Source: Antilocapra americana
Lineage: Eukaryota; Chordata; Mammalia; Artiodactyla; Antilocapridae
DNA: 64,000 bases
Assembly (NCBI GenBank): GCA_007570785.1
Contig: ML660774.1
Coordinates: forward strand, 6,229,404 to 6,293,403
Direction of reading: 5' to 3'
The position numbers and the translations under genes were made by a program. Below, piece after piece: positions 47,653 to 57,930 of this stretch. Under the pieces are notes generated by a model. That model had not been told where the DNA came from, made no database searches, and was given only the letters and a program-made list of their open reading frames with translations. Position 1 is the first letter of the stretch, and each line of letters opens with the position of its first letter.

Positions 47653-48324
47653 TGTAAGCATATAATGTGGAGTTATTAAAATAGCCACCCAAAGAAACCA
47701 AGACAGAGACTGATATTAATGATAATCTCTAGAGGGTGACCAGGCTGAGAAGGGAGGGATGTTTTCACTTTAATTTTATGCCTTTCAATTCTCTTTAAAC
47801 ATTTCCTTTTTGTATGTATGCATGTATAATTTACAATTAAAAAAAAATTGACCAGAACTTAACTGTTTATCCAGGCAGCTTGCTCCCCTGTTCTCCAAAA
47901 TGTCCATTTCAAGCATTCTCTACTCTGTCACACAGACTCCATCTTACCTCCCATCTCCAATCTTTACAAACATTTTTTTCTTTTAAAATGGAGGCAAGTT
48001 CTCTCCATCTACCTGAGGCTAATCTCTCCTCCTCCATGTTGGATCCCAGCCCCTCTGACTTCTTCAGGAACTTTCCTTAAAGGAAAGTATCCTCAAACCC
48101 TCCCTCTTTTAGCTTCTCCCAGTCAGCTGGTACACACACTGAAGCTACTCTCATCTTAAATTTAAAAACTGTCTGGATCCATGACCTTCTGTAACTTCCT
48201 CTTTCTTCTCTCTTTCACAGCCAATGTCTCCACTTCCTACTCCTGAAGTTAGTCCAAGACAGAATCTGCCTCCATCACTCTGCCAAAACTACTTTTGCTA
48301 AGCCAATGGTTCCAGTCTCTAATG
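47653..48324. other. Intergenic, C/T-rich
   Basis: About 47880-48260 is pyrimidine-rich and unassigned. No gene recognised. Confidence 0.35.
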
Positions 48325-48497
48325 TGTGTGTTCTGTGCGTCCTGTCATGTCAGACTCTCTGTGACCCCATGGACTGTAGCCCACCAGGTTCCTCTGTTCA
48401 TGGGATTTTTCTGGCAAGAATACTGGAGTAGGGATGGAATCCATGTCTCCTGCATTGGCAGCCGGAGTCTTACCACTGAGCCTCCTGGGAAGCCATT
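48325..48497 (-). mobile_element. Bov-tA SINE, antisense
   Basis: tgtgaccccatggactgtag (from 48359) to gagcctcctgggaagccat. Confidence 0.85.
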
Positions 48498-48764
48498 GGA
48501 TCATTAATACCAGTATTCCTCTTTCTTGATTTCCCCACAGGGTTGACCTAAAACAATAAGACAGTCAGTTCTTTTCCCAGCAAAAATGGATTTACTCAGG
48601 AACAGCAAAGGATTGCAATTTAGAATGTGCAAATCCATAGAAACAATAGGCAAGTCCAAAAACCAAAGGAGAGGAGGGCTGTTTTATGGAGGAGAAGGAG
48701 TTGGGTGGGGTTGGTATAAACAAACAGTCCATTGGAGGAAACTGGGAGTTTGGAAGTGTAGTGG

Positions 48765-48950
48765 CTTTTTAAAATTTTTATTTTTAATTGAAGGATAATT
48801 GTGTTACAGTATTGTGTTGGTTTCTACCAGACATCAACATGAATCAGCCATAGGTTTACCCGTATCCCCTCCCACTTGAACATCCCTCCCACGTCTTTCC
48901 CCATTCCACCCCTCTAGGTTGTTACTGAGCCCCCCACCTTGAGTTTCTTG
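48765..48950 (-). mobile_element. Ruminant L1 3' UTR, antisense
   Basis: ttgaaggataattgtgttac, ttggtttctaccagacatca, aatcagccataggtttaccc: antisense L1 3' UTR. Confidence 0.8.
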
Positions 48951-49122
48951 GCTGATTTTCACAGTCTCTCATTGCGTAGGTTGTTGCCCGGAGAAGAAAA
49001 TCACCCCCCACTGGATTGTAAAGTAATAGCCTGCTTCCTGTTGAAGATGCAAAGGCACTTTTTTTCTTCCTGGGTCAGCAATTGGCCTTGAACACGCTCC
49101 TTTCTGGCCTCCCCATTCTATC

Positions 49123-51082
49123 TTATTTATTTATTTTTTTAAAGGGACTGGCAGGATGGCAACACTTTATTAGGCTGGGCCAGCCAAGAAGCAAAGTAGA
49201 CTGAGCCGATACATGCCCAGCATCTGTGGGGGATGGGCCTCAGGGCCCAACCCTGGTCTCAGTGCTCCCCACTCAGGGCTGCACCGTGGAGCCGGCAGCG
49301 AAGGTCTGGAAGTGCTTGTGGGCCCACTGGTATGTGAGCTGTCTCAGGGACACGGTGTCCACTGCCACCTCTAGCCCCAGCTCCTGGGTGATCTCCACTG
49401 TATGGTCATTAGCCAGCCACAAGGAGGCCAGCATGGAGCGACACACTTCAAAAGCAGGCTGGCCTGCCACCAACTTTGCAAGGGGACACCACTGGTTGAG
49501 TTGGCTGAACCTCGAGACCACCTGGTCCCCATAGGTGAGGGTGTCAAAGGGCACGTGCTCCTCCTGCTCCTGGAGCAGGGTCTGGATGGTGTTCTTCCAG
49601 TTCTGGACACGCTGCTTCAGCCCTGTCTCCTGGATGAGCTCCTGCTTCGAGGTGGGGATGAAGAGCTCCACGTTCTTTTGGAACAGCTCTTCACAGCACA
49701 GGGACACTGGCATGGCTGCCGCTTCCCTATCTGCATCTTCCCCGGGCTCTGCCCGCTCGGGCTCCATGTACTCCTCGGACTCTAGGAAGTCATCTGCCAC
49801 TCCCAGGTCTTCGACGGAGTCCTTCAGGCGGTCTTCCTCCACAGGCCACGGCCCCTCCTCAGCCCTTGGCAGCCACTGTTCAGCCACCTTCCTTCTCTGC
49901 AGCTTCTGGAGTATCTCCAGCTACTCCCTCACATGCTTCCACTACAGAACCTCCATGGCTGCGAAGGAAAGGCCATTTCGCCAGGGCCTCCTGCTGTTGG
50001 CATGGTCAGCATAAGTGGCCAGGTACCACTGGTGGAAGTCCTGCAGCTTGATGGCACCCTTCCTCTTTCGATTCTCTCCTGGCGCCTCCTCCACGCGGGG
50101 GGTGGGAGGGCATGGAGTAGGGCCTCCCTTTCCTGAAGGGCTCAGAATCCTGGGAGTCGAAAGCGGTCCAGGCCCTGCCAGAGGTCTGGGGTCTCCTTCA
50201 GCCAGGATGCAGGCTCCAAGGCCTCCTTCTGCTCCCGGAGTGGGCAGCAGCCTGCTCTGAGTTCCTGGGGCTAGATCGAGATCTCAGGGGCTAAGGCCTC
50301 AGTGGGCTCCACGGTCCCCTCTGCAGCCTCTTCCGCACCCCCGCTTCTGGGCACTGGGCCTTCTGGAGAGGTGCCTGGCTCCTGGGAGATGCTGAGCACT
50401 GGGCCGGGACTCCCACACACAGAGACTTTCATGGGCTGCGCCTCAACCCTACCAGGCTCCTTCTGATTCCTTGGCAGCAGTGTCTCCATGAGGGACACTC
50501 GCACTGGCTCCAATAAGAACGTTATTCTGGGTTGGCGGGGATTCATCCTAAAATCATTCCTGCGGGCCAGGACCTCCCCCTGCCGGCTGGACAGGGGGTT
50601 ACTATTCTTCATCTTTGTGGGGGGCTACCCGGGCATTGGGCAGGAGGCAGATGAGGGTCCCACTGGGGGACCCGGTCACCCCTGAGAGCCGTGTTAACAC
50701 AGGAGTCAGAGAGGTTGTCCAATGACAGGAACTTATGCTCTGCCTCCAGGGGGGCCCTAGAGCTGGCCTCCCCAATGGTCCATTCTTCCAGCTAGGAGAA
50801 GGGGTGCTTGGCCCACTTCTTGCCAGAGATGAAGTCAGGAGCCTGGTGGACCAGAGAGTAGAGATAGTCCACCTTCTAACTGTAGATACAAGCGGAGCCC
50901 TGGATCAACTGTGCCGCCTCAGTGAAGTTCATTGTGGTTTTGCCTTTGTCAAAAGAAACGCAGATTTGGTCCAGCTCTTCGAGTTATTTGCCCAGCTGGG
51001 CTGCCACGTCCACCTCCAATTTCTGCTGAGGTAGCGGGTGGGTAGCAGGAGGTGGGCGAAGAAAGGCCTCAACATCCTCCAT
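49123..51082 (-). pseudogene. Processed pseudogene of NCAPH2 (condensin II subunit H2)
   Basis: Read on the minus strand, the interval follows NCAPH2 from its first codons (ATG at 51082, MEDVEA) to its C-terminus (stop at 49273-49275). Recognisable blocks include SRQGEVLARRNDFRMN near 50.57 kb, EDLGVADDFLESEEYMEPE near 49.8 kb, and the C-terminal GDQVVSRFSQLNQWCPLAKL and ACQPAFEVCRSMLASL-like segments. It is intronless, although the parent gene has many exons. It has an AATAAA at 49171-49166 followed by an A-rich tail at about 49143-49123. In-frame stops occur at 50986-50984, 50878-50876 and 50794-50792, and the reading frame shifts several times further on. NCAPH2 is the kleisin-type regulatory subunit of condensin II; this copy cannot make it. 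The last 204 codons remain open, probably by chance or recent origin. The 5' boundary may extend some tens of bases beyond 51082. Confidence 0.92.
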
Positions 51083-51534
51083 GTTCGGCAGGGGCCAAAT
51101 CAGCCCCAGGATCACAGCACCGGCTTCCAGCCAGTGTGGTCAGCACGCCACTAGTCCTGGGGCCATTTTCCTCTGTTCCATTTTAAATGAAGTTTCTCTT
51201 TATTAGTTCATAGAACAGCTTCTGACACAGGGGACTATGTGCTTCTTAAAGCATTCTCGTCATTCTAGTCATTGACTTTCAGGACACACACATCACCACT
51301 TTGATTATGTTATCAAAAGCTTGGTCTCCTTGTACACCAATGCTGAATCAAATCCTGGAAACAGTTTTGGGAGAAGTAAAAAAGGGTAGCTAGCTTTACT
51401 GCTTTACCAGGCAAAGGGAAACAGACTAGACTTCTGCCTCAAAAAACTGTGTCAACCCTGGAGAACTTGCTAAGGGGTTTTACTAGGAGTTCAAAAAGTG
51501 GGGGTCTCTGACAAGATTAGGGCATGAGCACAGT
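51083..51534. other. Spacer between NCAPH2 pseudogene and GT repeat
   Basis: The first about 90 bp may be 5' UTR of the pseudogene's parent mRNA. The rest is unassigned sequence with no recognisable gene or repeat. Confidence 0.4.
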
Positions 51535-51536
51535 AT

Positions 51537-51576
<40 letters not shown>
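51535..51576. repeat. GT microsatellite
   Basis: About 40 bp of mostly perfect GT units, with one early gtttg interruption. It abuts the tail end of the antisense Bov-tA that follows. Confidence 0.92.
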
Positions 51577-51578
<2 letters not shown>

Positions 51579-51722
51579 GTCGCTCAGGCTCCTCTGTCCA
51601 TGAGATTCTCCAGGCAAGAATACTGGAGTGGGTTGTCATGCCCTTCTCCAGGGGATCTTCATGACCCAGGTCTCCTGCATTGCAGGCAGATTCTTTACCG
51701 TCTGGGTCCCCAGGGAAGCCCT
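51575..51722 (-). mobile_element. Bov-tA SINE, antisense, internally shortened
   Basis: gttagtcgctcaggctcctc joins the tail directly to the ctcctctgtccatgag segment, so the gtgtccaactctttgcgaccc-type part is deleted. It ends at the head complement ccccagggaagccc. Confidence 0.85.
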
Positions 51723-51914
51723 TAATCTTGTCTCACATGGTGGCCTCTTAATCTTAACAAGTTTGTCTGATCCCTTTTATCTCATGTCAGGTGATTTCTT
51801 GATCTTCTCTGTGCTCACTTGTCTCCTAGAGGCCAGCCCAACCTGGTACAGGGCACTAGTGGACTGTCTTTTTCCAAAGGTCCAGGCAGAGCCTCCAAGC
51901 CAGGCTTTAATAAT

Positions 51915-52408
51915 ATGTGAACCGTGAACTTCCAGATGTTCAAGCTGGTTTTAGAAAAGGCAGAGGAATCAGAGATCATATTGCCAACAACCGCTGAATC
52001 ATCGAAAAAGCAAGAGAGTCCCAGAAAAACATATATTTCTGCTTTATTAACTATGCCAAAGACTTTGACTGTGTGGATCACAGTAAACTGTGGAAAATTC
52101 TGAAAGAGATGGGAATACCAGACCACCTGAACTGCCTCTTGAGAAACCTGTATTCAGGTCAGGAAGCAACAGTTAGAACTGGACAAAGAATAACAGACTT
52201 GTTCCAAATAGGAAAAGGAGTACATCAAGGCTGTATATTGTCACCCTGCTTATTTAACTTTTATGCAGAGAACATCATGTGAAATGCTGGGCCGGAAGAA
52301 GCACAAGCTGCAATCAAGATTGCCGGGAGAAATATCAATAACCTCAGGTATTCAGATGACACCACCCGTATGGCAGAAAGTGAAGAAGAACTAAAGAGCC
52401 TCTTGGTT
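51915..52408 (+). mobile_element. BovB LINE, reverse transcriptase fragment
   Basis: Encodes BovB RT segments LKEMGIPDHLNCLLRNLYSG and GVHQGCILSPCLFNFYAENI. The conserved QG and SP.LFN motifs are visible, but stops break the frame. A 5'- and 3'-truncated dead copy. BovB is known as a horizontally transferred RTE element in ruminants. Confidence 0.9.
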
Positions 52409-52467
52409 TTTCCTTTGATGAATTATCTAGCATGGCGGAGATAGCAAATATGATTCCACAACTAGAT

Positions 52468-53212
52468 GATATCTGGACATTTTATTATTTTTTTAATTTA
52501 AAATTTATTGGACTATAATTGCTTTACAATGTTGTGTTAGTTTCTCCTGTATAACCATGTGAATCAGCTATATAATATATCCATATACCCCTCCCTCTTG
52601 AGTGTCCCTCCCAAGCCTCCCTCCCACCCATGCCACCCTTCTAGATCATCACAGAACACCCAGCTGAGCTCCCTGTGCTATACAACCTCTCCTTCTCCTG
52701 TGAGTTCACCAGTTTGTTCTCTCAAGTCTGCATCTTTATTCCTGTCCTGCAAATAGGTTCATCAGCATCAGTTTTCTAGAATCCATATCTGTGCATTAAT
52801 ATACCATATTTGTTTTTCTCTTCCTTTTTTAAAAAAATGCACATTCCACTTAGCCAAAGAAGAGGCTAATGATCTTTAGTGACTTCAAATTATATATGTG
52901 TGTATATGTATGTATTTATAAACCTAGTTTAAGAAATAAAAATGACCTTTCAACGTTCCTAGCTATTCAAAAATAAATTACTTTTGTTTGTAATATAGAG
53001 AAAACATGATTGCTAGTTTTGGGTATTTAATACTTCAGTAAATTGAGTTATTTGCAGTTTTCCTAAAATAACATAATTTCAGATTAGCATTACTGTAGAG
53101 TGCTCAATCTCTAAGTCATGTCCTACTCTGTGTGACCCCATGAACTGCAGCCCGAAGGCTCCTCTGTCGATGGGACTTTCCGGGTAAGGATACTGGATAT
53201 CTGGACATTTTA
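52468..53212 (-). mobile_element. Composite L1 plus SINE insertion with 17-bp TSDs
   Basis: GATATCTGGACATTTTA occurs at 52468-52484 and 53196-53212. The 711 bp between start, in antisense, with a T-rich run and L1 3' UTR (ttggactataattgctttac; about 52485-52830), continue with about 260 bp of unassigned sequence, and end with a truncated antisense Bov-tA tail (about 53098-53195) that stops exactly at the TSD. Confidence 0.75.
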
Positions 53213-53635
53213 AACCAATAGTGTTTTGTTTTCGTTTTTTTCGCTCTGTAGCATTCCAGCCATGTTGCTTTGAAGGGTACTCAAATAGAGCCTGGATTTA
53301 AAAATTGGTTGTTAAAATTATAAAAGCATTTTGGGCTGAAAGCTGGAGTATTTGTTATTTGCAGGAGCCAGATGCTTGATCTAAAAAATGTCGTTTTTTT
53401 TTTTTAAAGGTTTCCTTTGCATATGAAGATTCTGGGCATAGACCACGGACCACGAAGTTAAGAATAATAACATATATCGTACTTAAAAAAAAAATGCCTT
53501 CTCACTATAAGGAGACAAATTACTGGACTAGAGGGAGGAAGGAAGGATTCAGAGAGAAAAGGAGAGAAGGGAACTTGTGAAAACCAATGAGTGTAGGGTG
53601 GGCTGAGGGGGAGGGACTGTTGGTTCTGTCACAGT
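53213..53635. other. Intergenic, nothing recognised
   Basis: AT-rich with T and A tracts (about 53395-53405, 53485-53494). No gene recognised. Confidence 0.35.
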
Positions 53636-53792
53636 TCTGTTCAGTTCAGTCGCTCAGTCGTGTCCGACTTTTTTCGACTCCATGGACTGCAGCAAGCCAG
53701 GCCTCCCTGTCCATCACCACCTCCCGGAGATTACTCAAACTCATGCCCATTGAGCCGGTGATGCCATCCAACCATCTCAACACCTAATATTG
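53636..53792 (-). mobile_element. BovB LINE 3' end, antisense
   Basis: gttcagttcagtcgctcagt, then ctgtccatcaccacctcccg and gatgccatccaaccatctca: antisense BovB 3' end. Confidence 0.85.
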
Positions 53793-54229
53793 GAAACACA
53801 AGCGAGTCGGGAGTAATGTTAAGTGTGGACATTCTAAAATGGGAAAAAATGCAAAGAAAAAAAATGCCCTAAGAGGGTAAAGTTGGGGCCGAGGAGACAA
53901 ATGCACTTCTCCTTTCCGTCCAGCTAGGCGTTACTGTCTGTAAATTTAAGGAAATAGGGAGACAGAAGTTCCTGGTGCAGCGTTTGATGCCGACCAAAAA
54001 CCCACCCAAGAGGAAGCAGTACTGCCAGGGTTGAACTGCGGAAATCAAACCCTAATCTGCGAGGTCAGGGCTGCTTTCAAAGACTGGGCTCCACAGGGCC
54101 ACGGCGAGCTGGTTAAAAGTTATCATCGATCTTTGCTAGCACAATTTAGGCGATTATGCACCTGCACATTCCTAAATGCCTCGCTTATCTACATGCGAAA
54201 CGGCGCTGGTCGCTGTTTTCTACGTAAGA
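53793..54229. other. Upstream flank of the CDKN2AIP CpG island
   Basis: Transposon-free sequence between the nearest BovB copy and the island. It could hold proximal regulatory DNA; no specific site is called. Confidence 0.35.
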
Positions 54230-55400
54230 GATGAAAGCGAGCTTTATTTTGGCCCAGCTCGGAACCAGCGTCCTGGGGCCGAGACGCCGGGGGCCTCGCG
54301 CGGGGACGCGCGCTCGACGCGAGGACTCGGCCGGCCCCGCCCGGGCGCCCCAGGGAGGAGGCCGGAGCGCGCGGCGTCACAAAGCCGACCCGGCACGCGG
54401 AGGCGGGCGCCGCGGCCGAGGGCAGCCCGGGCGCGCACACCGGCGTACCGCCCTCCTGAGGCGGGGACGCGCCCGCCGGCCCTCGCCCCGCCTCCCCTGC
54501 CCCGCCGCCGTCGGGGCCGCAGCGTCGCGGCCGCTCGCGCGCCGCAAAGCGTCCTGGGAGGCCCGGCTCGCGCCGGAAGGACGCGCGGGCGCTCGGCGGC
54601 GACGAGGTTATAAAAGGGAAGCCGCCGGCGGCGGGCGGAAGTGGGCGGTTCAGCTGCTCCCGGCGCCGTTGTGTGGTGTTTGGGCCTCCGGAGGGGCGTT
54701 CTCTGGCGGGCCGCCGGTGCGGGCCGCCGTGACAGGGCCGCTCGCCCCGCGCCCCCCGCCTGCCTCGCGCCTCAGAGTCGCTCCCGACCTCCGCGACCCG
54801 CAGGCCCAACATGGCGCAGGAGGTGTCGGAGTACCTGAGCCAGAACCCGCGGGTGGCCGCCTGGGTGGAGGCGCTGCGCTGCGACGGCGAGACCGACAAA
54901 CACTGGCGCCACCGCCGAGAGTTCCTGCTCCGCAACGCCGGGGACCTGGCCCCCGCCGGCGGCGCTGCCTCCGCTCCCCGGGAGGAGGCCGCCGACGCCG
55001 AGAGCGGGACCCGCAGTCGGCAGCTGCAGCAGCTCATCTCCTTTTCCATGGCCTGGGCCAACCACGTCTTCCTCGGGTGCCGGTGAGTGAGCCCGCGTCG
55101 CCGAGCAGCTCTCCCGAGGCCCAGGGCCCTCGACCGGGAGGGGGAGTGGCGAAGCGCGGGAATCGGCGGGACCTGCTGCCCTCTAAGGGCGAGAAGGGCG
55201 TCTCTTGGCAGAAGCCGACGCGATTCACGGTCTGGAGGTGCCCCCAGACCGTGGGGAGCTGCCATTGGTGTCGTTGGCGATGAGCTGACAACGCTCTTGC
55301 GGGGAGAGTGACACTAAATCTAAATTAGGTTCGTAAGAAGGGGCTCCGCCTCCCAGACCCTGGGCGTTTGTGTGTGAAGTTCCAGGAAACCGAAAGTTCC
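54230..55400. promoter_or_regulatory. CpG island over the CDKN2AIP promoter and exon 1
   Basis: CG dinucleotides are very dense from about 54230 to 55270, in sharp contrast to the AT-rich flanks. The island covers the upstream region, the 5' UTR, all of coding exon 1 and the start of intron 1. It contains several GC-box and KLF/Sp1-like sites and ETS-like CCGGAAG (54573-54579). This is the usual setting of a broadly expressed promoter. Long open frames on both strands across the island come from the GC bias and have no recognisable protein content. Confidence 0.88.
54609..54650 (+). promoter_or_regulatory. Core promoter: TATA box, ETS site and GC box of CDKN2AIP
   Basis: TATAAAAG lies at 54609-54616. 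CGGAAGTG (ETS-like) follows at 54636-54643 and overlaps GGGCGG at 54643-54648. A TATA box there predicts transcription starting near 54638-54645, giving a 5' UTR of about 170 nt. No ATG occurs between the TATA box and the chosen start codon. The motifs are seen directly; the start site is inferred. Confidence 0.6.
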
Positions 55401-57433
55401 TGGCGGTTGGTTCAGTTTCTTGATTACTACCAGGAAATGCAGTTCCTGTGGCCTGCAGTTTTTGTACCCTCGAGGTAGCAGCGGAGCAAAAACACTTTCT
55501 GAAGCTTCTCTCCCTTCTTGTTACAGGTACCCTCAAAAAGTTATGGATAAAATACTTAGTATGGCTGAAGGCATCAAAGTGACAGATGCGCCAATCCATA
55601 CCACAAGAGACGAACTGGTTGCCAAGGTGAAGAAAAGAGGGATATCGAGTAGCAATGGTTAGCAGATCATAGATGTGAACATACATAGGAGTTTAGAACT
55701 TAAGTTTGATGTAATTAGGAATTACCGTTATTACTAATTTTTTAACGAGTTGTAATTTTTATAATGTTATTAATCAAGGTGGAATGTTAAATTATGTGTT
55801 TATGTGCTTTAGGCTTTGGATTTGATAGTTTCCTTTGACTGCCATGAGATTTCAAAGTGTCATATGTTGCCTATGCTGTTAATTTTTTAATGTTAGAAGT
55901 TACTGATTATTCAATGCTGTTTTAAGAATTAATGACATTATTCCACACTTTATAAAGAATCTGCAAATCCTGAAGTAATTTCACCTTATGCCTATGTTTT
56001 AATATGTGTATCTGTCTTGTACATTTTGAGCTGATGTGTGTGTGTATGTGTGTGTGTGAGGTAGACTTACATCTGCTTTCCTTTTTTTTTCAGAAGGGGT
56101 AGAAGAGACAGCCAAAAAACGAGCCATAGAAGGGAAAAACAGTTCTGCAGTTGAGCAAGATCGAATGAAAATTCCTGCTAAAATATCAACTCAGCAGGGG
56201 AGCAGCTCAACCTGTTCGGGTTCCTCTTCCAAATCAGAGAGTAGTGGGAACTCAGCTCGGAGCTCCAGCACCCCAAGTCAGAATAGCAGCGCCACAAGTG
56301 ATGGGGAGCGTGCAGTTGCCAGCCAAAGCAGCAGCAGCACTGCCTCTCAGGTGACGACGGTAGGGTCTGGAAAAGCTTCTGAAGCAGAAGTTTCAGATAA
56401 ACATGGTTCAGCATCATTTGTTTCTTCATTGTTGAAATCCAGTGTGAATAGTCATGTAACCCAGTCCACTGATTCCAGACAACAAAGTGGATCACCGAAA
56501 AAGAGTGCTTTGGAAGGCTCATCCACCTCAGCCTCTCAAAGTGTCTCAGAGATTGAGGTGCCCTTGTTGGGCTCCTCAGGAAGCTCAGAAGTAGAGTTGC
56601 CACTGTTGTCTTCTAAACCTAGTTCAGAGACAGCTTCCATCGGGTTAACTTCTAAAGCCAGTTCAGAGGCAAGTGTTTCGTCATCGGTTTCTAAAAACAG
56701 TTCGTCATCAGGCACATCTTCACTAACCCCCAAGAGCAGCACCTCAGCGAACACAATGCTGGCTTCCAAAAGCGCTTCACAGGTAGCTGCGTCACTGTTA
56801 GCTTCCAAGAACAGCTCCCAGACCAGCAGCTCTCTGGTCTCCAAAAATACTGCCATAGCAAGTGTGTCCCAGCTGGCTTCTAAGAGTAGTTCTCAGACCA
56901 GCACGGCACAGCTGCCTTCCAAAAGTACTTCACAGGCGAGTGAGAGTTCGGTCAAGTTCTCTTGTTGCAAGTTAACCAACGAAGATGTGAAACAGAAACA
57001 ACCTTTTTTCAATAGACTATATAAAACCGTGGCATGGAAGTTGGTGGCTGTCGGTGGCTTTAGTCCCAACGTGAATCATGGAGAGCTCTTAAACGCAGCT
57101 ATCGAGGCTCTGAAAGCCACACTGGATGTGTTTTTTGTCCCGCTAAAAGAACTGGCAGATCTGCCTCAAAATAAGAGTTCTCAAGAAAGTATTGTTTGTG
57201 AATTGAGATGTAAGTCTGTGTATTTGGGCACTGGCTGTGGAAAAAGCAAAGAAAATGCTAAAGCAGTTGCATCAAGAGAAGCCTTGAAGTTATTTCTCAA
57301 GAAAAAGGTAGTGGTAAAAATATGTAAAAGGAAATACAGAGGCAGTGAAATAGAAGACTTAGTACTCCTCGATGAAGAATCAAGGCCTGTAAACTTGCCT
57401 CCAGCATTAAAACATCCTCAAGAATTACTGTAA
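54811..57433 (+). CDS. CDKN2AIP: CDKN2AIP (CARF), three-exon coding region, 580 aa
   Basis: Coding exons are 54811-55082, 55527-55657 and 56094-57433. Both introns are GT-AG (donors GTGAGT and GTTAGC; acceptors TTACAG and TTTCAG). Phases agree: Arg91 and Glu135 are split codons, and the joined frame is 580 codons ending in TAA, which matches the usual family length. The start is the first ATG after the TATA box, with A at -3 and G at +4. Residues about 15-125 form the XRN2-binding (XTBD) region, including WRHRREFLLRN (32-42) and a SFSMAWANHVF segment near 80. KKR at 142-144 is a possible nuclear signal. Residues about 165-420 are Ser-rich and repetitive, probably disordered. About 440-545 holds a double-stranded-RNA-binding-like domain ending in KSKENAKAVASREALKLFL. 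Known role: a nuclear protein that binds ARF, p53 and MDM2, modulates p53 and DNA-damage signalling, and binds the exonuclease XRN2. No disabling change is visible, so I infer a functional gene. Confidence 0.96.
55083..55526 (+). other. CDKN2AIP intron 1
   Basis: A 444-bp intron with donor GTGAGT at 55083 and acceptor AG at 55525-55526 behind a pyrimidine tract. Its first 200 bp remain CpG-rich. No transposon is recognised inside it. Confidence 0.9.
55658..56093 (+). other. CDKN2AIP intron 2, with a TG repeat near the acceptor
   Basis: A 436-bp AT-rich intron. The donor is GTTAGC, a weaker match to consensus than intron 1. The acceptor CAG at 56091-56093 follows a long T tract. An interrupted TG repeat at about 56034-56059 lies some 35 bp upstream of the acceptor. 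Confidence 0.9.
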
Positions 57434-57930
57434 TATGTCCATAATATCACTGTGTACATTATCTGGTATTTGAAGAGAAAAACTGGCTTTTGTATATGAA
57501 ACACAAGCTTTCACAAATTTTGTATTGCTTTTTTCCAGTTTTGCAGAAAATTTACATTCTAGTTCTCTTCACACAGTGGAAGTTGTAAATAATTTGTGAA
57601 GGACAGTATACATTAAAAGGTTTATGCATTAATGGCATACCAGTATGCTGTTTTATTTGCTGAAGAAAATACTGTCTTCTATTTTTAATGACACATTAGG
57701 TACGATGTGTAGTTCTGTAGTCTTGAAATTTTTGTACTACTTTCAATTTGGTGAAAATGTATAAGTTGTCTACCATGCTTTTTTTTTTCTAGTTGAATAA
57801 ACTTTCACATCAAAGAAAAGGGGACCATAATATTTGGATGTCGGAAAGTCTGTGAAGCTTAAGGTTTTAAGAATGTTGCCCATAATGTTGAACATGTCTG
57901 TTAAAGAATAAAAAATAGTTGCCTCAGACT
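57434..57930 (+). other. CDKN2AIP 3' UTR, proximal part, with two poly(A) signals
   Basis: AT-rich sequence directly follows the TAA stop. Canonical AATAAA hexamers occur at 57796-57801 and 57907-57912, so the shortest mRNAs would end near 57.82 or 57.93 kb. No transposon is recognised in this interval. Which signal is used cannot be read from the sequence. Confidence 0.75.

Noticed and set aside
1..54000. CLDN22, CLDN24 or the WWC2 3' end, expected left of CDKN2AIP
   Set aside because: No 220-codon claudin frame or WWC2-like exon is present; in known gene order they lie further away than this window reaches.
54641..54838. A possible upstream open frame in the CDKN2AIP 5' UTR
   Set aside because: It begins at GTG, not ATG, and no ATG lies between the TATA box and the CDKN2AIP start.
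54189..55265. A 358-codon minus-strand frame and a 350-codon plus-strand frame through the CpG island
   Set aside because: Both owe their length to high GC. The amino-acid mix is Arg/Pro/Gly/Ala-rich with no domain, and they overlap the well-supported CDKN2AIP exon 1 in other frames.
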